Shown piece by piece: positions 45,501 through 55,372 of a DNA stretch of 64,000 nt (the stretch's first letter is position 1; every line of letters begins with the position of its first letter). Under the pieces are notes generated by a model, which was given only the letters and a program-made list of their open reading frames with translations, searched no databases and was not told the origin of the DNA. Source of the DNA: Nemania diffusa (lineage: Eukaryota > Ascomycota > Sordariomycetes > Xylariales > Xylariaceae). Location of the stretch: NCBI GenBank assembly GCA_038501195.1, contig JBBPUQ010000009.1, positions 1,116,001 through 1,180,000 on the forward strand, read 5' to 3'. The translations under genes were made by a program, and so were the position numbers.

Positions 45501-46173
45501 AGCGCTCCCGTTTTTCTTGTTTGCCTGACCTTCCCTGGCCAACCTGCTGAAATAGTGTCAGATATGGGCCTGCAGCTTTCTGAGGGAGTATCGCACTCAC
45601 CTTCGTTTTGATACGCATTGCGTCTGACGACTTGTTGCCGGGGCCCACTGGCTCAAGTTTCAACTCAGCGAACCAGTCCTTCTTGCTAATCAACAATTGT
45701 TGCGGAGCATCCTTTTTCCAAGCATCATGAATTAACCGTGCCGTAAGCTTAGCGTGGTTGACACCAATTTCTCGAGAAAAATCCCGTAGTGACGACTCCA
45801 ATTTCACTAAGGACACTTCACTCTTCTTAGGTGTCTGATTCCTCGGTGTCCTCTGACTTGTAGATTGTTGGTTAGTGGAGGGTGAGTTCGCATCATCATG
45901 AGTGGTGGCGCTCTTTGCGGCACCTGCTGCGACCCAATTGGAGAAATTACCTCCTCTTATATCTTGGCTGGCTGGTTTTTGCGGAGGGCCCTGGCTTGTT
46001 CTCGATGGAGTTGAAGTCCGAATCGATGTGAGTTCAGTTTGGGTGGTTCCCGATGATTGCCTAGTTGGCGTAAGAGAGTCGATAAGCTTACGGCTTCGAA
46101 AGGCAGGAGATATCACGTCATCAGGCTCGCTGTCTGAGATGACAGCTTGAAGAGAACGGTCCGCCCTCGCCAT
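42583..46173 (-). CDS. KMT6: KMT6/EZH2-type histone H3K27 methyltransferase (PRC2 catalytic subunit)
   Basis: Single exon, 1196 aa. The Cys-rich CXC (pre-SET) region at about residues 610-695 reads CHHDGPCDKSCPCVQN, then CERFCRCTAETCANKFTGC, and CDPALCGDCG. The SET domain (about 715-835) has GYGLFATEDIAQEEFVIEY, SRYINHQNSNCNV (for the NHS..PNC motif), and FTSLRDIKAGEELFFHYGE. The CXC-SET order defines E(z) proteins, the enzyme of Polycomb repressive complex 2 that trimethylates H3K27 and silences accessory regions and metabolite clusters in fungi. The N-terminal half is long and poorly conserved. After SET comes an unusually long tail of about 360 residues with repeated GRKP (residues about 871-895), another basic KRRGRKPKNRG, and an acidic/basic end (DDSDDDDDSGP, RRRRRRP). 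The start ATG at 46173 gives MARADRSLQAVIS. Confidence 0.93.
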   Translation of the reverse strand: MARADRSLQAVISDSEPDDVISPAFRSRKLIDSLTPTRQSSGTTQTELTSIRTSTPSRTSQGPPQKPASQDIRGGNFSNWVAAGAAKSATTHDDANSPSTNQQSTSQRTPRNQTPKKSEVSLVKLESSLRDFSREIGVNHAKLTARLIHDAWKKDAPQQLLISKKDWFAELKLEPVGPGNKSSDAMRIKTKVSAILPQKAAGPYLTLFQQVGQGRSGKQEKRERYPVICIKTNQEPTPSYNFHHVEIKKNILSPNTMLTYVPHLRDLADNEESVYRRWLENLETMDKTSGFATLSRHEKVLKTIQKERATTLLEYLDFWLVRLGIEHCTKAALIRHIATQSDAVTPQQKSSLKNSCGDDANSPRSAKTVRTFGEAFDLVFDNKELGDYAVPLRDVLLLDKSVDTIVDSKKYMKDTPSQAKTAEEDKSVESFLETYSLLGCLVCTSHSCEHGEYGVDNERKRFSVEVVGGLSPMIRQQLARRLKGINNDDDSPRTARQACGEECFLKGRPGTRSRPWNETEVMLLKSFFLSFDGTSIPVQCSTAVATGRPCWDVQRQMDKLDLSLPDITEPPPVQVKPLPWYDRHRKMLIGDWQEHTKTHEHQRKDHFDPCHHDGPCDKSCPCVQNHIMCERFCRCTAETCANKFTGCACHGPGKTCMSKQKDRPCICLLLNRECDPALCGDCGANERAMPSNIDDEGLHSFGCQNCALQRGKSKAVVLGKSNIAGYGLFATEDIAQEEFVIEYVGELISQDEGVRREARRGDVFNESSNSSYLFTLLEQEGIWVDAAIYGNLSRYINHQNSNCNVTPKIMYVNGEYRIKFTSLRDIKAGEELFFHYGENFPNLTKKLLQEEKAEKKRRKAKEQAATLENGEKIKKKPGRKPGRKPGRKPGRKPKKTFASLESEGENDDANEEPTDDPFVDLDPPPPRKRKRGFINDSDSGDYRPDIADSQDDTQSGTTTAVPIHLQPRVTPVGKTKRKRLPNGTFASGSYVSKIKVDEDDGHSPGRAAKRLRTLPEDTSTTGANEDAPAPILTTPKRRGRKPKNRGNPPVPNESIPVVQESTYSNPRPSIQNSSRYSHTEARLELDERSQLDETPSRLRTRRTNNQTVESSPLSTPGDSGLNYTEADNSDSDVPQPRKRGRRRITGTGDDDYKGDMWSDSDEVRHLGSRFDDSDDDDDSGPIDRRRRRRRPARYED

Positions 46174-48192
46174 TGTGAGTGGTCATGCCTTGGGTAGCTG
46201 CTGCTGCTGATGCCCGGGCCAAGAGTCAAATATGCATCAATAACTCTGGGGGCTTCAGGGCTTCAATTATCGGTGGTAGTCTGTACTGTGCCAGGGCGAG
46301 GTCCTATTGTGCCAAAATCCTCTTTCTAGTCGAGGCCTGGCGCAACTTCCTGGCTTATGAAGCAATGGAGGTTTCAATAAATTGAGTTGAATAAAAGAGC
46401 AAACATAAACAGTCACAAATGACTTAAAGGTGATAGAGAAAGTAGTGAGGCAAGAGAGAAACTCCACCAGCACTCTTGCTGCGGATTCACAAGCGCGTTC
46501 TTATCGTCAGAAAAGACTGCCCAATCTGCTATCTAACAGGCAGGCTGGTTAGCATATTTGAGGGGAAAGAACAAAATAAAAAACCCAGATTGGAACAACT
46601 TACATATCGACGAGTGAGAACATGATCTCTAGCCCTGCGACTAGATAAACGAGTATGGAAAGTGACTTGTATGTCGAAGCGACTCTCACTTAGCGACGCG
46701 CTTCTTGGACAAAATGGAGTCCTTATGTTTATTAAGTTAGGAGCCAAGGAACCCTTGCGACCTGAGGCTGAGGAGAAGTGGCTTGGATAGGCTAACCAAC
46801 CAAGGAAACTATTGTGGCGCCAGCTACTTATTGCGGGTACGGAGTACCTAATTCTGGGTACCTAATACAGAGCACTGCATCCATTATGGAATTACCTAGA
46901 TAGACACAAACTCTTAAAAATGCCTTGTGATACTACTTATGTGTGTATATTAAGCAAGCATATATACAGGCTTGAGATATCTTTTTATTTTGTTTTAGTT
47001 CTCTCTCTCCCCCTCTGTCTCCATTTCCTCTCTTCCATTTTTTCTACCTCATAGAACTGTTGCTAGCAGGTGAGGAACATGGAGTATAGAAATAGAGTTT
47101 GGTGAGGCCGACATCTTTATGTCATTCCATGATGCATAATTACCGACGCTTTCAGTCCGTTAAACATGAGCAAGGAAAAATGGGCTTAAGAATTGGCGAC
47201 TACATTCTTCCCTTATATAATAGGGTAGGGTGAAATGCTTGTGTAGTTTATAAAGCTATTGTATATGGCTGCTTTCGCGGGTGTGGAAAGGAGAGCGAGA
47301 CCGGCTTCTTTGTTGAACGGTTGCCGGATCAGCAAGGAACCGCCGTAACAAACTGCCGGATTTGGACATATATTGCTTCTAGAGAAAGATGACGAGGAAT
47401 GACGCTTGCCTAGGTACCTAGGTACCTATCATGACGGTCTTCATGTTCCTACCTACAATACCGTAGGTAAGTACATAGGTAGGTACCTACCTAGGTAGGT
47501 ATGTAAGCATCGATCAGTACAGCAAGTTATTACCTAGGTACCTAAGGTACCTATTGAAATGTAGCGCTCCGTGCTACCTAATTCGCCCATACCTCTTACA
47601 GACATGTGCCTATTGCATATTTACCCTCGATTGGCTTAGGTACAGCATACATGTACATTGTAATGTGTCTTCAGTGTACCTAAGCCCAAAGCTAAGCCTA
47701 TCGCACCATCCACCCCACCCCTAGCACCCTAAAAAAGGCGCCATCTAGCTCTGATGACGTAGCTCCAGGAGCGCTGGTACCCCAGCTCCCAGCCGCCACG
47801 ATATCCTTGTTGGTTAGGTCGTCTCCCATTCCCATATTTATGTGCGACAAGTAAGGCGATCACTTCAAACACCTAGACAAATCCTCATGTCATTGATCCT
47901 CTAAACGACCAACATTCTTCTTACAACGCCAGCATCCTCCTACTCGGCCTCGTCGCATCATTTTGCATAGCTTCGAATTATCGCGCATCAAAGCTAGATA
48001 CCATTGGTTTGCGATCGCATATCCACCGCGCTCTATTCGACCGCTTCGCTGCAACTGATTATTACATCCTCCTCCCACGAGTTTCCCCTTGGTCAACAAG
48101 TCGACATTGTTATTCCAGACCCTTCATTTTCGCCGCGACCGTCCTGATCTTTTCGAGAGAGCCGTCTTAGCAACCGAAATCCTTCTACCATC
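46174..48192. promoter_or_regulatory. divergent promoter region of KMT6 and PIL1
   Basis: 2.0 kb between divergent start codons. No gene is supported. A repeat block of TACCTAGG-type words lies at 47409-47555. The last 300 bases look like a long 5' leader of PIL1. Confidence 0.5.
47409..47555. repeat. interrupted TACCTAGG-type tandem repeat
   Basis: CCTAGGTACC, TAGGTAGG and CTACC words alternate over about 150 bases, on both strands because the unit is nearly palindromic. A shorter echo lies at 46840-46870 (GTACCTAATTCTGGGTACC). Similar words appear at 61842-61950 and before several genes. Confidence 0.75.
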
Positions 48193-49501
48193 ATGCATCG
48201 GACATACTCCATGCGCCAATCTAGGGCGCCAACTGCCTCTCAGATCCAAGTGAGCAGATAGCTCTACCTCATCCATTGTTATAAATGACAAGGCGCTCAC
48301 AGCGCACAAACAGAATCCCCCTCCGCCACCCTCCTCAACAAAGTCCAATCGTCTCTTTGGTAGAGGCGGCTTTGGTATGTATACACAGCCCCGCAAGATC
48401 GGAAACTCGATGGGCTTACACCACCTTCTAGGGCATGCCCTCCGTCGGAACGCTGCCGGCGCCTTTGGCCCCGACCTAGCTAAGAAGCTAACCCAGCTCG
48501 TCAAGATGGAGAAGAACGTGATGCGCAGCTTGGAGCTAGTTGCCAAAGAGCGCATGGAGGTAGCCGTACGTAACCTTCTCTGGCTGGGCTATTTTGTTCC
48601 TCAGAGCTAACCTCATACTGCAGCAACAACTCTCACTCTGGGGTGAAGCGGGTGATGAAGACGTTTCCGATGTTACCGACAAACTGGGTGTTCTCCTCTT
48701 CGAAATCGGCGAACTCGAGGATCAATATGTTGACCGTTACGACCAATATCGTGTCACCATGAAGAGTATTAGGAACATCGAAGCATCGGTGCAACCCAGC
48801 AGGGATCGTAAGCTCAATCAAGCGCCACTTAGCCTATGGCAGCTCAGTATCACGAGACTAACATCAGCTTAGGAAAACAGAAGATCGCCGACCATATCGC
48901 CCAGCTCAAATACAAGGAGCCAAACTCGCCCAAGATCGTGGTCCTCGAACAAGAACTTGTTCGCGCTGAAGCTGAATCCCTAGTCGCCGAGGCACAGCTA
49001 TCGAATATCACCCGTGAGAAGATAAAAGCCGCGTACACCTACCAATTTGACGCTCTACGTGAGCACAGCGAGAAAGTCGCAATCATCGCTGGGTTTGGAA
49101 AGCACCTTTTGGAACTAATCGATGACACCCCTGTTACGCCCGGTGAGACCCGACCTGCGTACGACGGTTACGAAGCGAGCAAGGCAATTATCCAGGACTG
49201 TGAAGAAGCACTCACCAACTGGGTTTCGTCGAACGCTGCTGTCAGTTCTAAGCTCTCAACGCGGGCCAGAACGCTATCGACGAGACGCCGCAACAACATC
49301 AAGGCCCGGTCAGAAGGCTTAGATCTGTCGGGTCAAGATGTGCCGCTAAACGACCGTGACTCATGGGTGGCGGCTGGCGAACATAAAGACGAAGAGTATG
49401 AGGAGGAATCCGATGTAGACGACCAGGCCCACTCGGTCCTAGATTCCGATAATGGCCTCAACGGCAGCGAGCAACGCGGCAGACAGCCAATAGCGGCTTA
49501 A
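48193..49501 (+). CDS. PIL1: Pil1/Lsp1 eisosome core component
   Basis: Five exons, 48193-48249, 48314-48374, 48432-48565, 48624-48807 and 48873-49501, give 354 aa. The N-terminus MHRTYSMRQSRAPTASQIQN is the almost invariant Pil1 start. The BAR-type coiled-coil core follows (FGPDLAKKLTQLVKMEKNVM, SLWGEAGDEDVSDVTDKLGV, ELEDQYVDRYDQYRVTMKS, VVLEQELVRAEAESLVAEAQ). The C-terminal tail is acidic and disordered (EEYEEESDVDDQ). Pil1 assembles into half-pipe lattices that scaffold furrow-like eisosomes at the plasma membrane, and it is phosphorylated by sphingolipid-responsive kinases. All introns keep phase with GT-AG borders. Confidence 0.97.
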
Positions 49502-52500
49502 GCAAGTAGGGAAAGGGGTAGGGAATTCATCTAATGTCTAATACGATTCAGCACTGCCAGGAGGGATTGACGAGGGATGTGTCAGTCGCAGTCCTGCGGT
49601 TCTACGAGATAAGTGAGGGATACACGTTGGGTCTGCGGGGTGCTTTGCACGTATTGGAATAGTCTAGGTTGATGCGGGTGGTGGGGATACGGTCACTCGT
49701 TCAGGCCAGCCGTTAGGAAATGACAGCGCTGCGTGTACTTTTAGCGAGCCGCGAAAGTGATATACGACTACGGGTTTTGTTCCGGGCCAGAGGGCTACTA
49801 GAATAAATTTATTGGTAAACCTCTATTGATGCTCTTATATCGCCGATTTCTCACATAGCCAGTAGTGTTTCACGAAATAAATACCTTGAATAAACCGCGT
49901 TCGACACCTGAGCCTAATGAATATAGCTCGGGTCTAGCGAGGATATGTTTTTATCTATTGCTACATAGATACTTCATGTCCTAGATTCGTTTAAAGGGCC
50001 AATTTAAGCTGCTGAGGACACTGGGCTAGTAGTACATGATCTAGCATGTACTAGATATATTAGATAACTCGCCCGTCACTCTCGATATAATCATCGAACG
50101 TCGAGAATGTTTTTTCTTCTTCTCGCGATGACTTCGTTATATATGGCATATTCAATATCAAATGCTTTTCCAGACAGCAAGTAGCTAATTAGGATAAGCA
50201 TGCATCTCGTGAGAACGAAGTATAGTGTGTAGTTACTACTGTGAACGTGCTTCTTGATATTGGTTGCATTAAAATTTATGTATTTGTTTCGTTACTATTC
50301 TATAATGTATCACTTCTACTAATTTTTGGTATAAATATAAAAGGAAAACACGTCAAAAGAAGAGCAAACGTTGCCACTCACATAGAAGCAGTGAGTAAAT
50401 GCGTTTCTACAAGTATAATTTTCATAGTAAAGCCTAAGATCGTCGTGCATGTACACCAAGATGAATTGAACTTGATGATGGCGTAAAGCCAATATTATTA
50501 ATCTCTGTAGCTACTACCGCGATGGGGACACCAGAATCCTATCGATGTCTTCAGTGTATAGGCTATAGGGTTGGAGAGTAGGTATAAGCTACCGATCATG
50601 ATGGCTGCTTTAACTTAAGCGATTTATACATACATTATACACGACACATAGGTGTAAGCGCCGGAGCTCTCACTATTTAGGTCATATCCTACTACAGAGA
50701 TATATAGCGCGCCATCTTCTATTTGTTGATAACATTCTCGAACTGGAATAGGGGTGACTTCACGGAAAATTTAAGTTGTGATAGCAAAATCATAATCCTT
50801 ATGATCGATGCTTGTCAAAATATCAGAGAATATATACTTGAAAATCCTAGATATTATCTATAGTGACATTCTCGTAGATGACTCAAAGATCAACATATAC
50901 ACGATCCATCGCCAGTTATTACAGAACTCAACTTAAGACTCCCATATTTTTCCAAAGGCATAGCAGATCATGATCGAGTGTCACTTAAACTATAGATGTT
51001 ATGCAGTAATTTACCGTCTCTACTACAGTGCTTAACCTTGCTCGTTTGTTTCTAAGGATATATTCTCGCCCAATACTCTTATACAACAGTAGTGTATCCC
51101 AACCCAGCAGCTCGTATCCTCTATATCACAATATCAAATTCCGGTAATAATGCTCCGATGTTAGTAGAATCCCTCATAGTCATTGTAACCTCCACTAGCC
51201 ATGACTATTTGCACTTCTATTAAACCTTAGCTACATCTCTGTGGCATGGTTGGTGATCCTCTTGTTTGCTAAAGGCACTATTTTATATATAACATGTAAC
51301 TGAATGTTGATTAAGCCCCATCTGTGATTGAAAAGAAGGCCACCGCATTGATTTCTAGCGCTTCTAGGACACAAGTGCTGATATTTTTATCTAGTAGTAC
51401 TACAACAATATCAAACACCACTACGGCGTCGCCCAGAGTTACTGTCCTCCTAGCAGCAACTACCAGGCTTCAGCTTTCTGCTATCCGGTATATGTCTTCA
51501 TTATAGAAGACATCCTTATAAGCAGTTATATCTATGTTTTACATATCATAGAGATTGTGACATAGGTAGGAGATAGTTGTTGACAAATCTTGAGGTTGCA
51601 GCTGGGCTAGCTACAGCTAGATGGGGCTATAAACGTATATTTAGCTAGTGCTGGTAAAGAATAAAAATACAATCCTTGTGTAACTAACAAACGCGATATT
51701 AATTAGGTCATGTTCAATACTATGAGCGGCTGAATGAGATGTCGATGACGCATATCTTTTGGGGCGGACATGTTCAACAGAACGCTGCCGTCCTCACGGC
51801 GTCGTACGCAGCAGCCGTGGCTTCCCGTGTTCCGCGTTGGGGCCGAAGACATAGCATGTAGATCAGGTAGGACAGGTAACATCGAGTACCATTAAACTAA
51901 CTAAGCAATTTCACCATGTGTAGAACCCAAGACGTATGATACAACAAGTACTTGTACAACTCTACTACCGACAATACCCACCGCAATACATATCCCAGTA
52001 TTACGACCATTCAAGTAGTTCAACAATATCAAGAACTCCTTAACATCGCGAAGGGAGTTCGGTGAGCTTAGAAGATCCCTTTCTGCCACCTAATAACTAT
52101 GTAGAAGCCCGTGATTTATGCTGATACTGAGTAGAACTCCCGGTGTGCCCCTATTTCCTTCCCTAACTTCGACATCTGGACTGGAAATTCCATAACAGCC
52201 CAACCTACCACATTTACCCAAATACAGTAAGTGCCGAAAGGATAGGAAATTCGGATCTCCAGAGCTCTAGGCATGCCTATGCCTATGCCTATGCCTCTTC
52301 GTCTAGATGCCATCAAAACGGCGGCCCTAGAGAATTTCAGCTCCTTGCTCTGAGGGTGTGAAGACTTTCTAGAACTACCTATACATCATCGAATAATGAA
52401 TGCAAATAATAACCGGTAGCGAGCCCGCCATTCAATGTCGGCTCTTCTACCGGCCGTAGCGAGTTTGGCGTCGTCTCATACTACATGCTTCCCACTATAC

Positions 52501-53183
52501 ATCATTCGCACCATGCATCATTATTTGGTTCATATGCAACGCTAGATGCAGTATATCATGTAGGCTATTATAGTGTACATGCATCCTGATCTTTCGGTTC
52601 CGAGTTTCTAGCCATGCGTGTAACGTCAGGTCGACCAGGGGTCCAAGCACTAGCCGACCACAAGACACCGGCGATCGGTACTTTCTAGCATAGCCCTCAG
52701 GTCTATTGAGAGGCGCATGCGATGCTAGTAACGCAGTGTAGAATACATGAATAGGATATGTCAGCCGACAAGAAATGAATCGCGAGTTCATTGTTGCTGT
52801 TGCTGCATTCTCTCCTTGTTCGATGTCAGTAACTATCGTTCATATTTGCGGCCGTTGCGCAAGTCGACTCGGTTACTCATATATGTTGTCTATAGTGTAT
52901 CTGCTTAGACTCGCGGGGTAAAGACATGTTAGAAGCTAGGAACTCAAGTCATAGGAGAAAAACGTAAAGCTTGTAGTCTAGTAGATACCTTGATGAGGAG
53001 ATAAACCCCGACCGTATCCCGTATCCAGGCCCACACCACCAGACTGCTGTCCTCTGATCTACAGTAGAACTGCAGTTAGATAATAAGTATTTCTATCAAT
53101 TCTCGATCTGTATAAAGTACATTTCAACTTGCCAATTTATTTCGTCGTTTAACAACCTCCACATCTTGCATTTAGAAGTTAAA
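49502..53183. other. long AT-rich intergenic region, no gene seen
   Basis: 3.7 kb, the longest gene-free stretch in the window. From about 49850 to 51750 it is AT-rich and full of stops, with no reading frame I can assign. A GCCTAT hexamer run lies at 52275-52296. I see no intact transposon, terminal repeat or RNA gene. The last 300 bases are the probable promoter of the hydroxylase at 53184. Confidence 0.5.
52275..52296 (+). repeat. short (GCCTAT)n microsatellite
   Basis: Three perfect GCCTAT units plus a partial fourth, 22 bases. Confidence 0.8.
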
Positions 53184-54305
53184 ATGTCTGCTACAGTCCA
53201 AACCACCATTGTACATTTAGCACAGGATGAGAAATTTCGATATGAGAAACCTTTCAAGATCATGCTTGACGTGTCGGAACTTGGCTATCCTCAATCGAAT
53301 TATGAACTAACAGAATCAAAAACGGATGTTATTGACGCAACATCTCTCCGCGAAACACTGTCGATTAATAAGAACGGTTTCCAGTTCCTCGTGTCTCCTA
53401 CAAAGCTTCATGATTCCGACTTTGATGATGAACAACTGATCATAAAGTCATACTACCCAGAGGTGATTTCCCTTGCGCAACGTTTATTTACTGGAGGAGC
53501 TGAAGTGTTTGTCCTGGGACATCATGTATGTAATAAAACCCCTTGTATCCCCGAATCACTAAGAGTACAATCTAACAACCTTGTACTCTCAGAGGCGCAT
53601 TTCCGGCAAGAATGTGTCTCGAGACTCTAAACATTCAATCCCGGTGCCATATGCGCATGTCGGTGAGTATTATACTAGATCTTCGGATTTTCTCCCTCGT
53701 CGCTTTGGCTGCTATGTTGAACCAATATACAGATTACACCCCAGCTGGCTCCCCAGTCAGATGTCGGGAGCTCTTTGACATAAAGCCTGAGCTCCAAGGA
53801 CGCCAGTTCCAGCTAATCACGTTCGTTTGTGTAAATGCGCATCACAAAATACCTCAGCTGATTCCCAATATGTAGTCTCTGGAGAGTAACCAAAGGCCCG
53901 AACAACGACTGGCCTCTGGCTTTATGCGATTTCCAGTCCATCCAGGTCAATCGAGACATGGAAGAAGGCGATGTGATACATCGCCATGATGTCGGAGAAC
54001 ATGGGTTACTGTACCACGACCCCAGCCATCGGTGGTACTATCTTCCTCACCAGCAGGTGGAAGATGTCATTGCGATCAGACATTCGGATACAAGGGGCTA
54101 TGAAATTCCTTGTAGGTGGCACAAGCATGATTCACGATACTGGTTTCATAGACTATCGCTGACCCTGTGCCGTTAAGTTGCGCCGCACGCCTCGTTTGAT
54201 GCTCTGAAAGGAAGAGAGGTTAGTGCATCTGAGAAGCGGAGAAGTATTGAAGTGACCTTGGCTTGCTTCCCCTCCGCTAGAGCAACTACTGAGGAAGATA
54301 CTTGA
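53184..54305 (+). CDS. CmcJ/AsaB-like hydroxylase or desaturase family protein
   Basis: Five exons, 53184-53525, 53593-53662, 53733-53820, 53876-54111 and 54178-54305, give 287 aa. The family hallmarks are readable: the N-terminal FKIMLDVSELGYPQSNYEL, the NKNGFQFLVSPTK block, an iron-ligand-like AHVDYTPAG formed across exons 2 and 3, LWRVTKGPNNDWPLALCDF, and the terminal APHASFD followed by RRSIEV. This resembles the fungal 7-alpha-cephem-methoxylase-P8-related/AsaB group of putative oxygenases, seen often in metabolite clusters. Reaction and substrate are unknown. Exon 3 uses the donor GTTCGT, and exon 4 ends at a GTAGGT; without that last intron the frame would stop early at 54175. Confidence 0.8.
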
Positions 54306-55372
54306 AAGATGAGAAACAGCTAGTTCTTGATAATAGTGATGATGCAATTGAAGGTATTACTAGTTTAATAACTGGTCATTTTAACCCGCTTATCACGATG
54401 ATCGCAGTGACTGGCGGTTTCAAAGCTTTGGAGTGTGTATATCCTCTCCAACTCTTTTATTAGTTAAATAGAATCACCATAGTGTGTCTGTCACTCCTAT
54501 GTATGTAAAAACGAGTAGATCCTTCTAATCTCATGCCCACAACTAATGAAGTACTGAATCACTTGTTTTCGCTCAAATATGGACACAAATCCTGACCAGA
54601 CGATTTCAACTCTTCGAATCGCGCCACATCAGATCCCTCTACGATATTCTCCCTAGTGTCCATTGGCTCTTCCTTGGTAACAGCAGCCTGAGAAAGTCTG
54701 GGTAAGTCTACAATCAGTATCACTTTGAAATAGTACCCTAAAGATTCAAGGTATAAAGATACTCACTGGCCTGTTTCACTAACGGCAAGCGGATTGTATA
54801 TCTTCTTCCAGGGCTGAGCCCGGGATTCGTTTGAGTAACGAGGCATAATAAGCCACTCAAGAATTGACGCAAAGTGTATTTTTTTCGAGAGTAGTAGTAG
54901 TCTAGGTTTTTATTGACCAAGTTCTGTGATTGCGAAGAGGCAATCAAGAAACTGCACCGGTGTTATACCCTTTTTCTCCCGCCGTCTACCAAGAGTCAAA
55001 AGCACCACGACTAGTATGCAGTATTTCTACAAAGGGCAATAAACCAGAGCTTGGCGTAAGCGGGATACAATCCAGCAAGCGGGGTATGTTGCATTTCATG
55101 ATCAAAGTATGTGATCACCCGATTAAATGTGCACAATATAGCAGATTTCATTCTGGTTGTCTAGGTTTTATTGGTACGCGGTGCTGCCATTGAAGTAGGA
55201 TTCTGTCTGCGTGTGCCTCCGTGGGAGTCGGAGGAGTCGGGGGCAGAACGCCTTACATGCTGCCTTGGACTATGGGCTTCTGTGCCCTCTTCAAACTTCT
55301 AGGGTCTTTTTGCGATGACATCGTGGCTTAGAGGCGCTCAGCACTGGTTGCACAGCAGCGGTCGCACGCATA
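54306..55372. promoter_or_regulatory. intergenic/promoter of the NB-ARC/TPR gene
   Basis: 1.07 kb. Only short frames without recognisable content. It presumably holds the promoter of the gene at 55373. Confidence 0.4.

Noticed and set aside
50241..50486. 81-residue plus-strand frame as a gene
   Set aside because: Low-complexity AT-rich composition and no recognisable family; expected by chance in AT-rich DNA.
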